A stretch of 64,000 nt of DNA from JBGAWK01 sp044227665 (GCA_044227665.1 JBGAWK010000009.1:1-64000), one strand, 5' to 3'; shown: positions 44,166-54,179, counted from the first letter of the stretch. Program-made: numbers and translations. Notes: generated by a model from the sequence alone, not told the origin.

Positions 44166-45653
44166 ATGAACTTTCAAGAATATAGAAGGCACGATGCCGT
44201 AGGTTTGGCTGCATTGGTAAGAAGTGGTGAAGTAAGTGCTGAAAATCTTTTGGATATTGCCATTGCACGACATCAGCAAGTAAACCCTACAATCAATGCG
44301 GTAGTTACTGAGCTTTTTGACTTTGCCCGTGATTCTACGAAGAAAATCAATAAAGAGTCTCCATTTTGTGGTGTTCCATTTCTGATGAAAGATTTGGGCT
44401 TACAAATAAAAGGTACGCGATATACGAATGCATCCAAAATACAAAAAGATTATATTTCCATAGCAACAAGTACCGTCGCACAGAAAATAATAGACAGTGG
44501 TCTTATCGTGATGGGAAAGTCAAATACTTCCGAATTTGGCACTAGCCCATTTGTAGAAAGCGAACTATATGGTCCTGCTCGCAATCCTTGGAATACAAAA
44601 CATACTACCGGAGGTTCTAGTGGAGGCAGTGCAGCAGCCGTAGCTGCGGGTATTGTTCCGCTTGCTACGGCAAATGATGGTGGAGGCTCTATACGCATTC
44701 CTGCGAGTTGTAATGGATTGTTGGGTCTCAAGCCTTCGAGATTGCGTGTATCGCATGGCCCTCAGGATGGTCTTACTTGGAGTGGTGCTGCCAATCATGA
44801 GCTATGCGTATCACGAAGTGTGAGAGACACAGCTCAATATCTAGATGTAGTAATGGGCAATAGCATAGGCGATCCTTATCTCCTACAAAAACCAGAAATG
44901 CCCTATATGAAAGCTATAGAGATTGCTCCTCGCAAACTAAAGATTGCTTATAGTGATGAACACCCTTTCCATGAACAAGACCCCGAAAATATTGCTGCAA
45001 TTAAGCACACTATTGCCTTGCTTAAAGAGGCAGGTCATGATGTAGAGCAGATTGCAATTCCTTATGACAGTAAGCTGGTACGCGACTGCCTATATACTTT
45101 AGTCATGGGCGAGCTTTCGGCCACTATAGATCATGTTGCAGCCATGCAGGGCAAAAAAGCAAATATTGACGAGATAGAACCCACAAACTGGCTTTTATAT
45201 ATTTTAGGTAAAAATCTTAGTGCTAACGAATTTTGTCAGGCAAAACTCCAATGGAATGTGCTTTGCCGCCAGATGGAAAAATTCCACCAAAAATATGACA
45301 TTTTACTTACACCCACACTGGGCATGAAACCCTTTGAAATAGGTGCTTTGCAACCCAAACCTTGGGAGCTCACGGCTCTAAAGTCACTCAATAGATTAAA
45401 TATGTCCGGCTTACTGAAACATTCTTCACTGATTGAGGATACTAAAGAAAAGATATTCAAGTGGATGCCCTATCCGGCACTTGCCAACCTCACAGGACAG
45501 CCCTGTGTTTCTGTACCCCTTTATCAGTCCATAGATGGATTACCCATAGGTGTCATGTTCACGGCACCATTTGGTGATGAAGCTACCCTCTTACAATTGT
45601 CACGGCAACTCGAAGTCATACAACCTTGGCTACAAAATGTACCTGTACTATAG
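44166..45653 (+). CDS. Amidase (amidase-signature family)
   Basis: Ser-cisSer-Lys hydrolase of carboxylic amides. The triad is visible: Lys in PFLMKDLGL, cis-Ser in GGSSGGSAAAVAAG, and the nucleophile Ser in GGGSIRIPAS. 495 aa from ATG 44166; the frame extends to 44085 but that part looks like intergenic sequence. It is related to GatA and fatty-acid-amide hydrolases, but no gatB or gatC is beside it, and the length and C-terminal half fit a free-standing amidase. Substrate unknown. Confidence 0.87.
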   Translation: MNFQEYRRHDAVGLAALVRSGEVSAENLLDIAIARHQQVNPTINAVVTELFDFARDSTKKINKESPFCGVPFLMKDLGLQIKGTRYTNASKIQKDYISIATSTVAQKIIDSGLIVMGKSNTSEFGTSPFVESELYGPARNPWNTKHTTGGSSGGSAAAVAAGIVPLATANDGGGSIRIPASCNGLLGLKPSRLRVSHGPQDGLTWSGAANHELCVSRSVRDTAQYLDVVMGNSIGDPYLLQKPEMPYMKAIEIAPRKLKIAYSDEHPFHEQDPENIAAIKHTIALLKEAGHDVEQIAIPYDSKLVRDCLYTLVMGELSATIDHVAAMQGKKANIDEIEPTNWLLYILGKNLSANEFCQAKLQWNVLCRQMEKFHQKYDILLTPTLGMKPFEIGALQPKPWELTALKSLNRLNMSGLLKHSSLIEDTKEKIFKWMPYPALANLTGQPCVSVPLYQSIDGLPIGVMFTAPFGDEATLLQLSRQLEVIQPWLQNVPVL

Positions 45654-45705
45654 TCAACTTTTCTTTTGAAAAACATAGTTAATTTTTACAATCTAATTAA
45701 AACCA

Positions 45706-47490
45706 ATGATGAGAAAGTTATTATTCATTATCAGTTTATTTACAAGTACTATAAGCCTAAATGCTCAATACTACAATGACTATTATCTAAAGATTTCTAA
45801 ATCTTATAATGAGATGACAGAGATTACGGAATACGCTTCAGTAGGCGGCAACTATACTTCTGCCTTACACTATCTTGAAAAATTGGATAAAAAGTCTTTG
45901 CCTTATATCTCTAATATATCACTGCTGAAATACAATACATCAGGAAAAGATAGCGCCTATTATTTTTTAGAAAATAGCGCCCTAAGCAATAAAGATAAGC
46001 TATTCATAAAATGGTGGATAGCAGACCTAACGAAAAATATAGAGGATGAAGAAACCCTAAGGAACAACTTTACTGCCACCTATCGAGAGAGCATTCCTAT
46101 GCTCAAACATATATACATGACCAATATCTCGGATTATTACTATCTGAAAGATAAAAGTGCGACTATGCTCGAAAATATTGATTTAGTTACTAAAAATTAT
46201 GTTTTAGACACTAATGATATTATTTTCTTCGAACTCATGAAATGTCAGATTTATGATAGAAATGATTGGAGGAAATGCGAAATCATAGACATTCTTTCCT
46301 CTCTTTGGGAAAAATATCCGCAGTATCTGGATAAGAAACAATTACTGAATACGATAGAGGATTGTGAAACACAAGCCTGTAATGGACTCCGAAAGAACCT
46401 AATTTTTGCTAAAACTCCGGTTACGATAGAGCCAAAGATAAAAGATCTTATCAGTCATATAGACAGCTTTTTGGATCATGAATCAGAAATAACTGACAAC
46501 CCTGACAGCCTCAATGTATTTTGTGCCTCACTGCTAGATAGACTTTCCAACGCCGATAGTAAACTCATGTACGAAAAAATGCTTGGCATCATAAAGTTGA
46601 TGACTATGACTTCCTATTATTCCTCTACGCTCAAAGAAATCTCTATTGACAAGCTGGATTATCCTATAGATTTTCGTCAAAAAATAAAGTCTTCGTCAGA
46701 AAAATCTGATTTGTTTGAGCTATTTGAAGAAGATATACAAATCATGTCCGTAATTCTTCCCGATATTAGTGATATAATTGGTCAAGAATTTAATATAGAC
46801 TTGAAAAACAATAAACTCTCTACCTATAAAACACTCACTAGAGAAGATATTTCTACATTATTGGGATACAGAAACTTATTCCTCTTTGTCCTAGAATATT
46901 TTAAATATGATTTTTCTGAAATAGAAAATATTAAAGAAAGTTGGGCAGACGCATCTCCTATTCTTTCAGACGAAGATGAATTTCAAGAATTTGAAGCATC
47001 AGTAGAAAATAATCCACTTTTCCTATCTGATAGCCGGTATGATTTCCCTGACATAAATAATAGCAAAGAGCTACAGAAAACTATAGCTATTTTCAACAAA
47101 GAAATATCCAAATTTCCAGGTTCTAGTTCTATCATGCAGTCAAAACTGGAATTTATAGATATGTATTATAAAGATTATAAAACAGACCAAAGCTATATGG
47201 TTTACGAGTATTTTGATACTGCCATTGACTTATGCAATATTGTACAAAATATAGGAAATAGTGATGTACACGACAAGAACTTCTATCATCTTTTTGATTT
47301 ACAAACTGAACTGAGTTATAAATATTACTACAACAAATATGAACCCTTCAAAGAAATGGTCACTCTTTTATCTAAGTCCGACAAAAACAAGCTCATACAC
47401 AAATTAGAAAAGCTAACTTCCGAAAAACCCAAACAGCAAAACCTAAATATTCTATTTACAAGTATAAAAAATGGCTACTATGAAGACTAA
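45706..47490 (+). CDS. Exported protein of unknown function
   Basis: 594 aa. A clear signal peptide (MMRKLLFIISLFTSTISLNA, cut before QYYND) leads a soluble, acidic, mainly helical chain rich in Tyr, Asp and Glu with no recognisable catalytic motif. Segments such as LDHESEITDNPDSLNVF and FEEDIQIMSVILPDISDII give no family hint. The end overlaps the WG-repeat gene by 20 bases, so both are expressed together and are probably periplasmic or surface partners. Confidence 0.7.
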   Translation: MMRKLLFIISLFTSTISLNAQYYNDYYLKISKSYNEMTEITEYASVGGNYTSALHYLEKLDKKSLPYISNISLLKYNTSGKDSAYYFLENSALSNKDKLFIKWWIADLTKNIEDEETLRNNFTATYRESIPMLKHIYMTNISDYYYLKDKSATMLENIDLVTKNYVLDTNDIIFFELMKCQIYDRNDWRKCEIIDILSSLWEKYPQYLDKKQLLNTIEDCETQACNGLRKNLIFAKTPVTIEPKIKDLISHIDSFLDHESEITDNPDSLNVFCASLLDRLSNADSKLMYEKMLGIIKLMTMTSYYSSTLKEISIDKLDYPIDFRQKIKSSSEKSDLFELFEEDIQIMSVILPDISDIIGQEFNIDLKNNKLSTYKTLTREDISTLLGYRNLFLFVLEYFKYDFSEIENIKESWADASPILSDEDEFQEFEASVENNPLFLSDSRYDFPDINNSKELQKTIAIFNKEISKFPGSSSIMQSKLEFIDMYYKDYKTDQSYMVYEYFDTAIDLCNIVQNIGNSDVHDKNFYHLFDLQTELSYKYYYNKYEPFKEMVTLLSKSDKNKLIHKLEKLTSEKPKQQNLNILFTSIKNGYYED

Positions 47491-48640
47491 AATTTTTATT
47501 TTACTGTCTCTCCTGATATCAGGGAATATATTGGCTCAGGACAATAGCTTAGTCCCTTACAAAGAAGGTAGCTTGTATGGATTTATGGATACATTAGGAC
47601 ATATTCTTATACCACCAAAATATCAAGAGGTACAGGATATGAATTTTTATTACGACACACTCACTGACAAAGCTAGTGCCCTATATATTGTAAAACTTGA
47701 CGGCACCATCAAAGTAATAGATCAAAATGACAAAGTATATTTTATACCTACAGAAAAATATGATAGTGTATTTTCTGTCAATCTACTGAAAGATAGATTT
47801 ATCACTCAGAAAGCTAAGAATTATGGTTTCATTCTACGCAATAAGGCCATAATTCCCTGTATTTACGATGACATACTTCCGCATTACAACAACTCTTGCT
47901 TAGTCAAAAAAAATGGATTTACAGGCATGATAGACCAAGAAGGCACTATCAAAATTCCATTACAATACCAAGATATTGAGTTTGCAGGCTTCACAGACTC
48001 AAGTGTAGTATGGTTGGCTAAAGGCATGATAGCAAAAGAGTATTATGAAGATAAACGCACAGAATTCATAGACTATGGCGAAGGAACTAAATTTAGCAAT
48101 TTTCCGGAAGATGCTATAAGCGTAAGCGAAGTACGCAGCGGTGATAATGAGGCTATCGAAAAACTTAAAAACAACTATGATAGAGTAAAACATATATATC
48201 AACTCGATGATTGGTATTATGTAGAAAGGAATAAAAAATGGGGAATATATGACCTTAAAAAGGATATGGAAATCATGACTCCTAAATACGACGACATAGA
48301 TTTTTTGTACAATATCTATACAGACAATGAAATATTATTTAGAGTGACTTCCGATGACAAGCAGGGAGTCATCAATCAACATGGCAAAGTACATGTTCCA
48401 TTAAATATGGATAGCGTAAGTGATGTATATAATAATATGTGTGGCATCACAAAAGATGAAAAGTACGGCGTATTTATCTTAAATACAGTGTATCCCTACA
48501 TTGCACCCATATATGATACATTATCACCGGACAATTATATCCTTGTCAATAGAAATTGGTCATTTTTACTTTTCCTTGTCGAACGCAATGGCAAGCAATT
48601 TTATGTAGGTGAAAATGGTGTAGAATATACTACGCACTAA
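47471..48640 (+). CDS. WG-repeat exported protein
   Basis: 389 aa with a signal peptide (KTKIFILLSLLISGNILA before QDNSL). The rest consists of degenerate WG (KWG) repeats: YGFMDTLGHILIPPKYQEV, YGFILRNKAIIPCIYDDI, FTGMIDQEGTIKIPLQYQ, KWGIYDLKKDMEIMTPKYD, KQGVINQHGKVHVPLN and YGVFILNTVYPYIAPIYD. Each is about 35-60 residues and pairs a GxxD/N turn with an IPxxYD strand. Such repeats mediate protein contacts at the cell surface. Start may be ATG 47471 or 47480. It overlaps the convergent uvrA by 11 bases. Confidence 0.83.
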   Translation: MATMKTKIFILLSLLISGNILAQDNSLVPYKEGSLYGFMDTLGHILIPPKYQEVQDMNFYYDTLTDKASALYIVKLDGTIKVIDQNDKVYFIPTEKYDSVFSVNLLKDRFITQKAKNYGFILRNKAIIPCIYDDILPHYNNSCLVKKNGFTGMIDQEGTIKIPLQYQDIEFAGFTDSSVVWLAKGMIAKEYYEDKRTEFIDYGEGTKFSNFPEDAISVSEVRSGDNEAIEKLKNNYDRVKHIYQLDDWYYVERNKKWGIYDLKKDMEIMTPKYDDIDFLYNIYTDNEILFRVTSDDKQGVINQHGKVHVPLNMDSVSDVYNNMCGITKDEKYGVFILNTVYPYIAPIYDTLSPDNYILVNRNWSFLLFLVERNGKQFYVGENGVEYTTH

Positions 48641-51482
48641 GCTCTTCTTTCAGGAATTTTCCTGTGATACTATGAGTATGTATGGCTACTTCTTCGGGAG
48701 TGCCTGTTGCTACAATTTCTCCGCCACCCTTGCCCCCTTCGGGACCTAAGTCTATGATGTAGTCTGCCACTTTTATCACATCCATATTATGCTCTACCAC
48801 CAGTACGGTATTACCTTTGTCCACCAATTTCTGAAGTACTTCCAGCAATACTTTAATGTCCTGAAAATGTAGTCCTGTAGTAGGCTCGTCCAATATATAT
48901 ATGGTCTTACCTGTATCTTTTTTCGACAACTCTTCCGATAGTTTTACGCGCTGTGCCTCGCCACCACTAAGGGTTGTCGCAGGCTGTCCCAATTTGATAT
49001 ATCCTAATCCTACATCATGGAGTGTCCTAATTTTCCTATAAATTGAAGGTATATTTTCAAAAAAAACTACGGCTTCTTCTACCGTCATCTCCAATACATC
49101 GAAGATAGATTTGCCTTTATATTGCACTTCCAATGTCTCTCTATTGTAACGCTTGCCATTACACTGACTACACAGCACATGTACATCAGGTAGAAAATTC
49201 ATTTCTATGACCTTCATCCCGCCACCCATACACTCTTCACACCTTCCTCCTTGCACATTGAAAGAAAATCGCCCCGACTTATAGCCCCTGATTTGTGCAT
49301 CTGGCAGAGAGGCAAATAAATTCCTAATATGATCAAAGACGCCTATATAAGTAGCAGGATTGGAACGAGGTGTACGTCCTATAGGTGACTGGTCTATTTC
49401 TATAACTTTATCCAGATGTTCCAGTCCATTTACAGCTTTATAAGGCAAGGGCTGATAATGAGATCTGAAATAATGCTGATTGAGTATAGGATATAATGTT
49501 TCGTTTATAAGTGTGGACTTTCCGCTCCCTGACACCCCGGTAACACATACAAATGTCGCTAAAGGAATATCTACATCTACGGATTTCAAATTATTGCCAT
49601 TTGCGCCCTTCAACGTGAGCATCTTGCCGCTTCCAGTTCTACGATTTTCAGGGACAGCTATCTTTATCTTACCATTCAGGAATCCTGCAGTCAAGGTATC
49701 AGCCCGAACAAAATCTTGGGGGATATCGGCATCCACAATGATGCCACCATGTACTCCTGCTCCCGGCCCCATATCTATAATATAGTCGGAAGCCATCATA
49801 ATATCTTTGTCGTGTTCTACCACCAATACAGTATTGCCAATTTGTGTAAGATTGCGCAGTGCTTGTATAAGCCTCATATTGTCGCGCTGATGCAGCCCTA
49901 TACTAGGCTCATCCAATATATAGGTAATACCTTTGAGCTGTGAACCTATCTGTGATGCCAGCCTAATGCGCTGTGACTCACCACCTGATAGTGTACCACT
50001 TTGCCTATTGAGGTGTAGGTAATGTAATCCTACATCTAGAAGGAAACCTATCCTACTTTTCAATTCTTTGAGTATATCTCGAGCTATAATTTTATTTTTT
50101 TCATCATAAGTATCATAAATACCCTCCACCCAGCTATGCAGTTCCACCAAAGTTTTCTCCGACACTAGTGCAATGTTTTCTCCTGCTATTTTGAAGAAAA
50201 GAGCATCCTTCTTCAGGCGTGAGCCATGGCAGGTAGGACACTGCACCTCAGAGATATAGTTAGAAGCCCAGTTCTTCAGGGCTTCCGTCACGGGTTGGTT
50301 ATAATTTTGTTCTATCTGATTTGCTATACCATCATAGTTGAGTTTATAAAGTATTTTCTTTCCATTGAATTCCTTAGTAACCTCCAAGGGCTGCTCTGTA
50401 CCATAGAGCAAATATTCTTGCGTCAGTGGATTGAGTTGCAACCAAGGGGTATTAACTTGCTCCTTCTGTAACGTCAAGATTTGCGCTATCATATCAAAGC
50501 TATGGTTCTGCTTATATTTCCCTAATGGTGCTAAAGCACCCTCTTTGATAGACAGCTCGGGATGCGGAATTATCTTGCTCACATCTACCACAGAAGCCGT
50601 ACCCAAGCCATTGCATTGGGGACAAGCGCCATAGGGTGAGTTGAAGGAAAAGGTATTTGGGGAAGGTTCCTCGTACGAGATGCCCGTGGTTGGACATATT
50701 AGTGTGCGGCTGAATATCGCCGTCTTATCACCATCATACAGATACACAAAAAGTAATCCCTTGCCCAATTTCAGTGCCAAGGCTACAGCCTCCCTTATGC
50801 GCTGCTCAGGCATCTCTCCCATCACAAAGCGGTCTATCACTACTTCTATATCATGAACTTTATACCTATCCAACTGCATCTTGGGCTTTATCTCTTCAAA
50901 TTCTCCATCTATGCGCACTTTAGTAAAACCCTGTTTGCGAATATCTTCGAAGAGCTCCCTGTAGTGTCCTTTTCTACCTCTTACCAATGGCGATAATATG
51001 GCTACCCTTTGTCCTTCAAATCTTTCCTGTATTATTTGTATAATCTGCTCTTCGGAATAGCGAACCATTAGCTCCCCCGTATTATAGGAGTATGCCTGCG
51101 CAGTTCGAGCATATAGCAAGCGTAGAAAGTCATAAATTTCCGTAACTGTACCCACAGTAGAGCGGGGACTGCGATGTGTCGTCTTTTGTTCTATAGAGAT
51201 GACAGGACTAAGTCCTTCTATCTTATCTACATCGGGGCGTTCCAGTGTCCCCATGAATTGTTTGGCATAACCTGAGATACTATCGAGATACCTGCGTTGC
51301 CCTTCTGCATATAATGTATCAAAAGCTAAGGATGATTTACCGCTACCACTCAATCCCGTAATTACTACAAACTGATTACGAGGAATATGAACATCTATAT
51401 CTTTGAGGTTGTGTTCCCGTGCGCCATATACATGTATGTGGGGTGTGTCTTTGTCTTTTGTTATGTCCTTACGTTTCGACAT
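48630..51482 (-). CDS. uvrA: Excinuclease ABC subunit A
   Basis: DNA-damage recognition ATPase of nucleotide excision repair. Two ABC modules: Walker A TGLSGSGKSSLAFD and TGVSGSGKSTLINE; signatures SGTLSGGESQRIRLA and TTLSGGEAQRVKL; Walker B ILDEPSIGLH and ILDEPTTGLH. The central zinc finger is CEECMGGG ... CSQCNGKRY. The first zinc site keeps CPQC but its other half is CPTT, missing one Cys, as I recall in other Bacteroidota UvrA. The UvrB-contact region (VHDIEVVIDRFV) is present. 950 aa, normal. Confidence 0.96.
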   Translation of the reverse strand: MSKRKDITKDKDTPHIHVYGAREHNLKDIDVHIPRNQFVVITGLSGSGKSSLAFDTLYAEGQRRYLDSISGYAKQFMGTLERPDVDKIEGLSPVISIEQKTTHRSPRSTVGTVTEIYDFLRLLYARTAQAYSYNTGELMVRYSEEQIIQIIQERFEGQRVAILSPLVRGRKGHYRELFEDIRKQGFTKVRIDGEFEEIKPKMQLDRYKVHDIEVVIDRFVMGEMPEQRIREAVALALKLGKGLLFVYLYDGDKTAIFSRTLICPTTGISYEEPSPNTFSFNSPYGACPQCNGLGTASVVDVSKIIPHPELSIKEGALAPLGKYKQNHSFDMIAQILTLQKEQVNTPWLQLNPLTQEYLLYGTEQPLEVTKEFNGKKILYKLNYDGIANQIEQNYNQPVTEALKNWASNYISEVQCPTCHGSRLKKDALFFKIAGENIALVSEKTLVELHSWVEGIYDTYDEKNKIIARDILKELKSRIGFLLDVGLHYLHLNRQSGTLSGGESQRIRLASQIGSQLKGITYILDEPSIGLHQRDNMRLIQALRNLTQIGNTVLVVEHDKDIMMASDYIIDMGPGAGVHGGIIVDADIPQDFVRADTLTAGFLNGKIKIAVPENRRTGSGKMLTLKGANGNNLKSVDVDIPLATFVCVTGVSGSGKSTLINETLYPILNQHYFRSHYQPLPYKAVNGLEHLDKVIEIDQSPIGRTPRSNPATYIGVFDHIRNLFASLPDAQIRGYKSGRFSFNVQGGRCEECMGGGMKVIEMNFLPDVHVLCSQCNGKRYNRETLEVQYKGKSIFDVLEMTVEEAVVFFENIPSIYRKIRTLHDVGLGYIKLGQPATTLSGGEAQRVKLSEELSKKDTGKTIYILDEPTTGLHFQDIKVLLEVLQKLVDKGNTVLVVEHNMDVIKVADYIIDLGPEGGKGGGEIVATGTPEEVAIHTHSITGKFLKEELSA

Positions 51483-51587
51483 TCTTATGCAAAGGTAGGT
51501 ATTCGTGCTGGCAGTTTACAAATTAGAATTCATGGACATTGATATATATTTTCCTCATATTGTAAAAAAATTCAAATATTAAAATTC

Positions 51588-51595
51588 TACTTTTG
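51588..51595 (+). promoter_or_regulatory. -7 box for the serine hydrolase
   Basis: TACTTTTG, exact TAnnTTTG match, 4 bases before ATG 51600: a likely leaderless transcript. Confidence 0.5.
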
Positions 51596-51599
51596 CCTA

Positions 51600-52781
51600 A
51601 TGAAAAGGAATAGCTGTCTGACAATAATTTTGATAGTTGTGACGCTCTTATTTTTTTCCTGCAATAAGAAAAAATCCTTTTCCCACAAATCCCATATATC
51701 CTATCCCCATCACCTCGCTTTCCCTAAAGAAAAAATTGACCTTTCTGAATCCGAAATGACTTATATCATCAAGGAGATAGATTCCTGCTTCGCAAAAAAA
51801 AGAGATTCCGCAGGCTTCAATGGTGCTATGTTGGTAGCCTATAAGGGCAATATCATCTATGAAAATTATTGTGGCGTAGAAGATATTACCACTCAAAAAC
51901 CGCTATCAAAAAATTCCATCTTTCAGATAGCATCTACTTCCAAAACCTTTACAGCCACAGCGATTCTATATCTATACCAGCAAGGCAAACTGAGCATCTA
52001 TGATACATTGGGCAAATATTTCAGCAACTTCCCTTACAAAGACATAAGGATATGCGACCTCTTGTGTCATAGGTCGGGACTTCCCAATTACCTGCACTTT
52101 ATCAATGACATGGGCTATGATACGATGTCATTATTGACTAACAAAAGACTTCTGGACATCTTGTACCGCCAAAAACCTGAAATATTGGCACTCCCTAATA
52201 CTAAATTCGCTTACAACAATACCAACTACGTTCTACTAGCCCTCATTATAGAGCAAATCAGCAACTTAGATTTTAGCACATTTCTACAGAAAGCCTTTTT
52301 CAATCCTTGTAAAATGCAGCATACTTTCTTGTATCAACCACAAAAGAAATCACCCGAACATGCCACTACAGGTTATCTACATCGCAATATTGCAGATACC
52401 ATTGCACCTCCCGATGGCATCTATGGCGACAAAAATATTTACAGCACCTTACACGACATGTTGCAATGGGATAGAGCCTTACGTTCAGGTCAGCTTTTAC
52501 ATGACTCCTTATTGACATTAGCTTATATGCCACGTAGCTTTGAGAAAGTGGGTATCAAGAACTATGGCTATGGATGGCGACTGCTCCGGCAGCCGGACAA
52601 TACCTATCTCGTGTATCACAATGGTTGGTGGCATGGCTACACTTCTGCTTTTTACAGAAATATCCAAAAAGATATTACCATAATAGTCCTTTCCAATAAA
52701 TTCTCGCGCACCACTTATAAAGTTCAAGAAATCTGGGATGCCTTCCTTGGCAGCGGCAGTGTCGCAATGGAAGAAGACTAG
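51600..52781 (+). CDS. Class C beta-lactamase-like serine hydrolase lipoprotein
   Basis: 393 aa. Lipoprotein signal with Cys21 (VVTLLFFSC). The penicillin-binding fold shows Ser112 and Lys115 in ASTSKTFTA (SxxK), YNNTNY (YxN) and HNGWWHG (the HxG replacement of KTG). Relatives include D-alanyl-D-alanine carboxypeptidases, esterases and Pab87-like peptidases; true beta-lactamase activity is not implied. The stop overlaps that of the convergent TSUP transporter gene by CTAG. Confidence 0.87.
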   Translation: MKRNSCLTIILIVVTLLFFSCNKKKSFSHKSHISYPHHLAFPKEKIDLSESEMTYIIKEIDSCFAKKRDSAGFNGAMLVAYKGNIIYENYCGVEDITTQKPLSKNSIFQIASTSKTFTATAILYLYQQGKLSIYDTLGKYFSNFPYKDIRICDLLCHRSGLPNYLHFINDMGYDTMSLLTNKRLLDILYRQKPEILALPNTKFAYNNTNYVLLALIIEQISNLDFSTFLQKAFFNPCKMQHTFLYQPQKKSPEHATTGYLHRNIADTIAPPDGIYGDKNIYSTLHDMLQWDRALRSGQLLHDSLLTLAYMPRSFEKVGIKNYGYGWRLLRQPDNTYLVYHNGWWHGYTSAFYRNIQKDITIIVLSNKFSRTTYKVQEIWDAFLGSGSVAMEED

Positions 52782-53641
52782 GCAATCACTTTATAAATAT
52801 TGTAACTACTCGTAATTACAATAAGTAACCCTACTAGCCTGAGCAATGTTTTTGGGGGTATGTATTTGATTATCATAGCGCCTATAGGTGCAGCAATCAC
52901 CCCACCAACAATAAGACCAATCACGCAAAGCCAAGCTTTTATACCTACAAAAAATATAAATACCCCAGTGCAGAAGAATGTAACAAAAAACTCCGCAGTA
53001 TTTACTGTGCCGATAATTTCTTTTGGAGAGTTGCCTTTATCTATGAGATTAGAAGTAACGATAGGGCCCCAACCTCCTCCACCTATAGCATCACAGAAGG
53101 CCCCGACAAAACCTAACATAGGTACATATCTGAAATTTATAAGCTTTTGAGGTCTTGTCCTAAAACTTTTCAATAATATCACCATACCTAGTATCAACAA
53201 ATACGCCGATATATATGGTTTTACCACACCCCCATCGATATAGTTCGACAATAATACCGCGCCAACTACCGCTCCTATCACTCCAGTAATTACAAGCCTA
53301 ATAAATAATTGCTTATCAATATTTTTCATATATAGATGAGACAACCCCGATACTCCTGTCGTAAATACCTCCGCAGTATGTACACTCGCTGATATTATAG
53401 CCTGTGGCACGCCAAAACTTGTCAAAATCGTAGTACTCGTAACGCCATAAGCCATGCCGAGCGCACCATCAATTATCTGTGCAAGAAATCCCGCTATAGC
53501 AAAAAACAAAAATTCCTTTTCCCATCCCTCCGATAATAAATTTCCTTCCGAATATATAAACTTATAAATCATATACATAATGATGGTTAACTTTAATACC
53601 AAAATTACCCCTGCAATGTGTTTTAGTTTTACTTTTTCCAT
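52778..53641 (-). CDS. TSUP-family transporter (TauE/SafE, sulfite exporter-like)
   Basis: 287-aa membrane protein with about eight hydrophobic helices. AQIIDGALGMAYGVTS and GAFCDAIGGGGWGPIVTSNL are the two homologous TauE/SafE motifs with the GGG(W)GP turn. Family members export sulfite, organosulfonates or related anions; substrate unknown here. Its promoter is covered by a pair of inverted repeats (53655-53714), so it is probably repressed until a signal appears. A sulfur-related role would suit, but no regulator gene is next to it. Confidence 0.87.
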   Translation of the reverse strand: MEKVKLKHIAGVILVLKLTIIMYMIYKFIYSEGNLLSEGWEKEFLFFAIAGFLAQIIDGALGMAYGVTSTTILTSFGVPQAIISASVHTAEVFTTGVSGLSHLYMKNIDKQLFIRLVITGVIGAVVGAVLLSNYIDGGVVKPYISAYLLILGMVILLKSFRTRPQKLINFRYVPMLGFVGAFCDAIGGGGWGPIVTSNLIDKGNSPKEIIGTVNTAEFFVTFFCTGVFIFFVGIKAWLCVIGLIVGGVIAAPIGAMIIKYIPPKTLLRLVGLLIVITSSYNIYKVIA

Positions 53642-53654
53642 ATAAAAATATTAA

Positions 53655-53714
53655 GTCTATTGATTTAATAGACAAATATAGACATGAAAATAAAAGTCTA
53701 TTTATTCGATAGAT
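53655..53714 (-). promoter_or_regulatory. Tandem operator over the TSUP promoter
   Basis: Site 1 (53655-53673) is a perfect inverted repeat GTCTATT-GATTT-AATAGAC. Site 2 (53696-53714) is GTCTATT-TATTC-GATAGAT, sharing the whole left arm and 5 of 7 bases of the right. Centres are 41 bp apart, about four helical turns. The minus-strand -7 box TATATTTG (53680-53673) touches site 1, and site 2 covers the -33 position. A dimeric repressor binding both sites would block polymerase. The regulator is not identified. Confidence 0.6.
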
Positions 53715-53731
53715 TAAGTAAATATTATGAA

Positions 53732-54061
53732 TTATTTCAATTTTTCATTCTGCTTATGGCGATGAGCATCTCTCAATGTTTTCTTATCTATATTTTTTTC
53801 TAATGCAGCAGTAAGATTTATACCCGTTTGATTAGCGATACATATCAATACAAAGAGTACATCTGCCAGTTCATCCCCCAAATCTTTGTCTTTCTCCGAT
53901 TCCTTGAAGGATTGTTCTCCATACTTCCTCGCCATAATACGAGCGACTTCACCCACCTCCTCAGTAAGTATAGCCATATTGGTAAGTTCACTAAAATATC
54001 TTACGCCATTATCCTGTATCCATCTATCTATCAACTCTTGTGCTTCTGCTATAGTCATCAT
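53732..54061 (-). CDS. MazG-like nucleotide pyrophosphohydrolase
   Basis: 109-aa all-alpha NTP pyrophosphatase of the MazG/RS21-C6 group, cleaving (d)NTPs to monophosphates as house-cleaning. The metal site is EEVGEVAR plus GDELADVLF (EExxE and ExxD). Only one MazG domain is present, so it is the short type. It has no visible operon partner; the 70 bp beyond it belong to the transporter operator. Confidence 0.88.
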   Translation of the reverse strand: MMTIAEAQELIDRWIQDNGVRYFSELTNMAILTEEVGEVARIMARKYGEQSFKESEKDKDLGDELADVLFVLICIANQTGINLTAALEKNIDKKTLRDAHRHKQNEKLK

Positions 54062-54153
54062 CTATTTTTAGCATATAAAAATAAATGCTATTCCTATATA
54101 AAAAGCTTATGGGTTAATTAATTCTTTTGATTATCTGCAAGCCAAAATCCTAG

Positions 54154-54161
54154 TATCTTTG
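54154..54161 (+). promoter_or_regulatory. -7 box for the peroxidase gene
   Basis: TATCTTTG, exact TAnnTTTG match, 18 bases before ATG 54180. A TTTG lies at 54126 but its spacing (24 bp) is too long. Confidence 0.5.
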
Positions 54162-54179
54162 TATATAAATACATAATTA

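Noticed and set aside
51600..52781. Antibiotic-resistance beta-lactamase
   Set aside because: Only the general serine-hydrolase motifs are present, with HxG instead of KTG and a lipoprotein anchor; most such proteins are peptidases or esterases.
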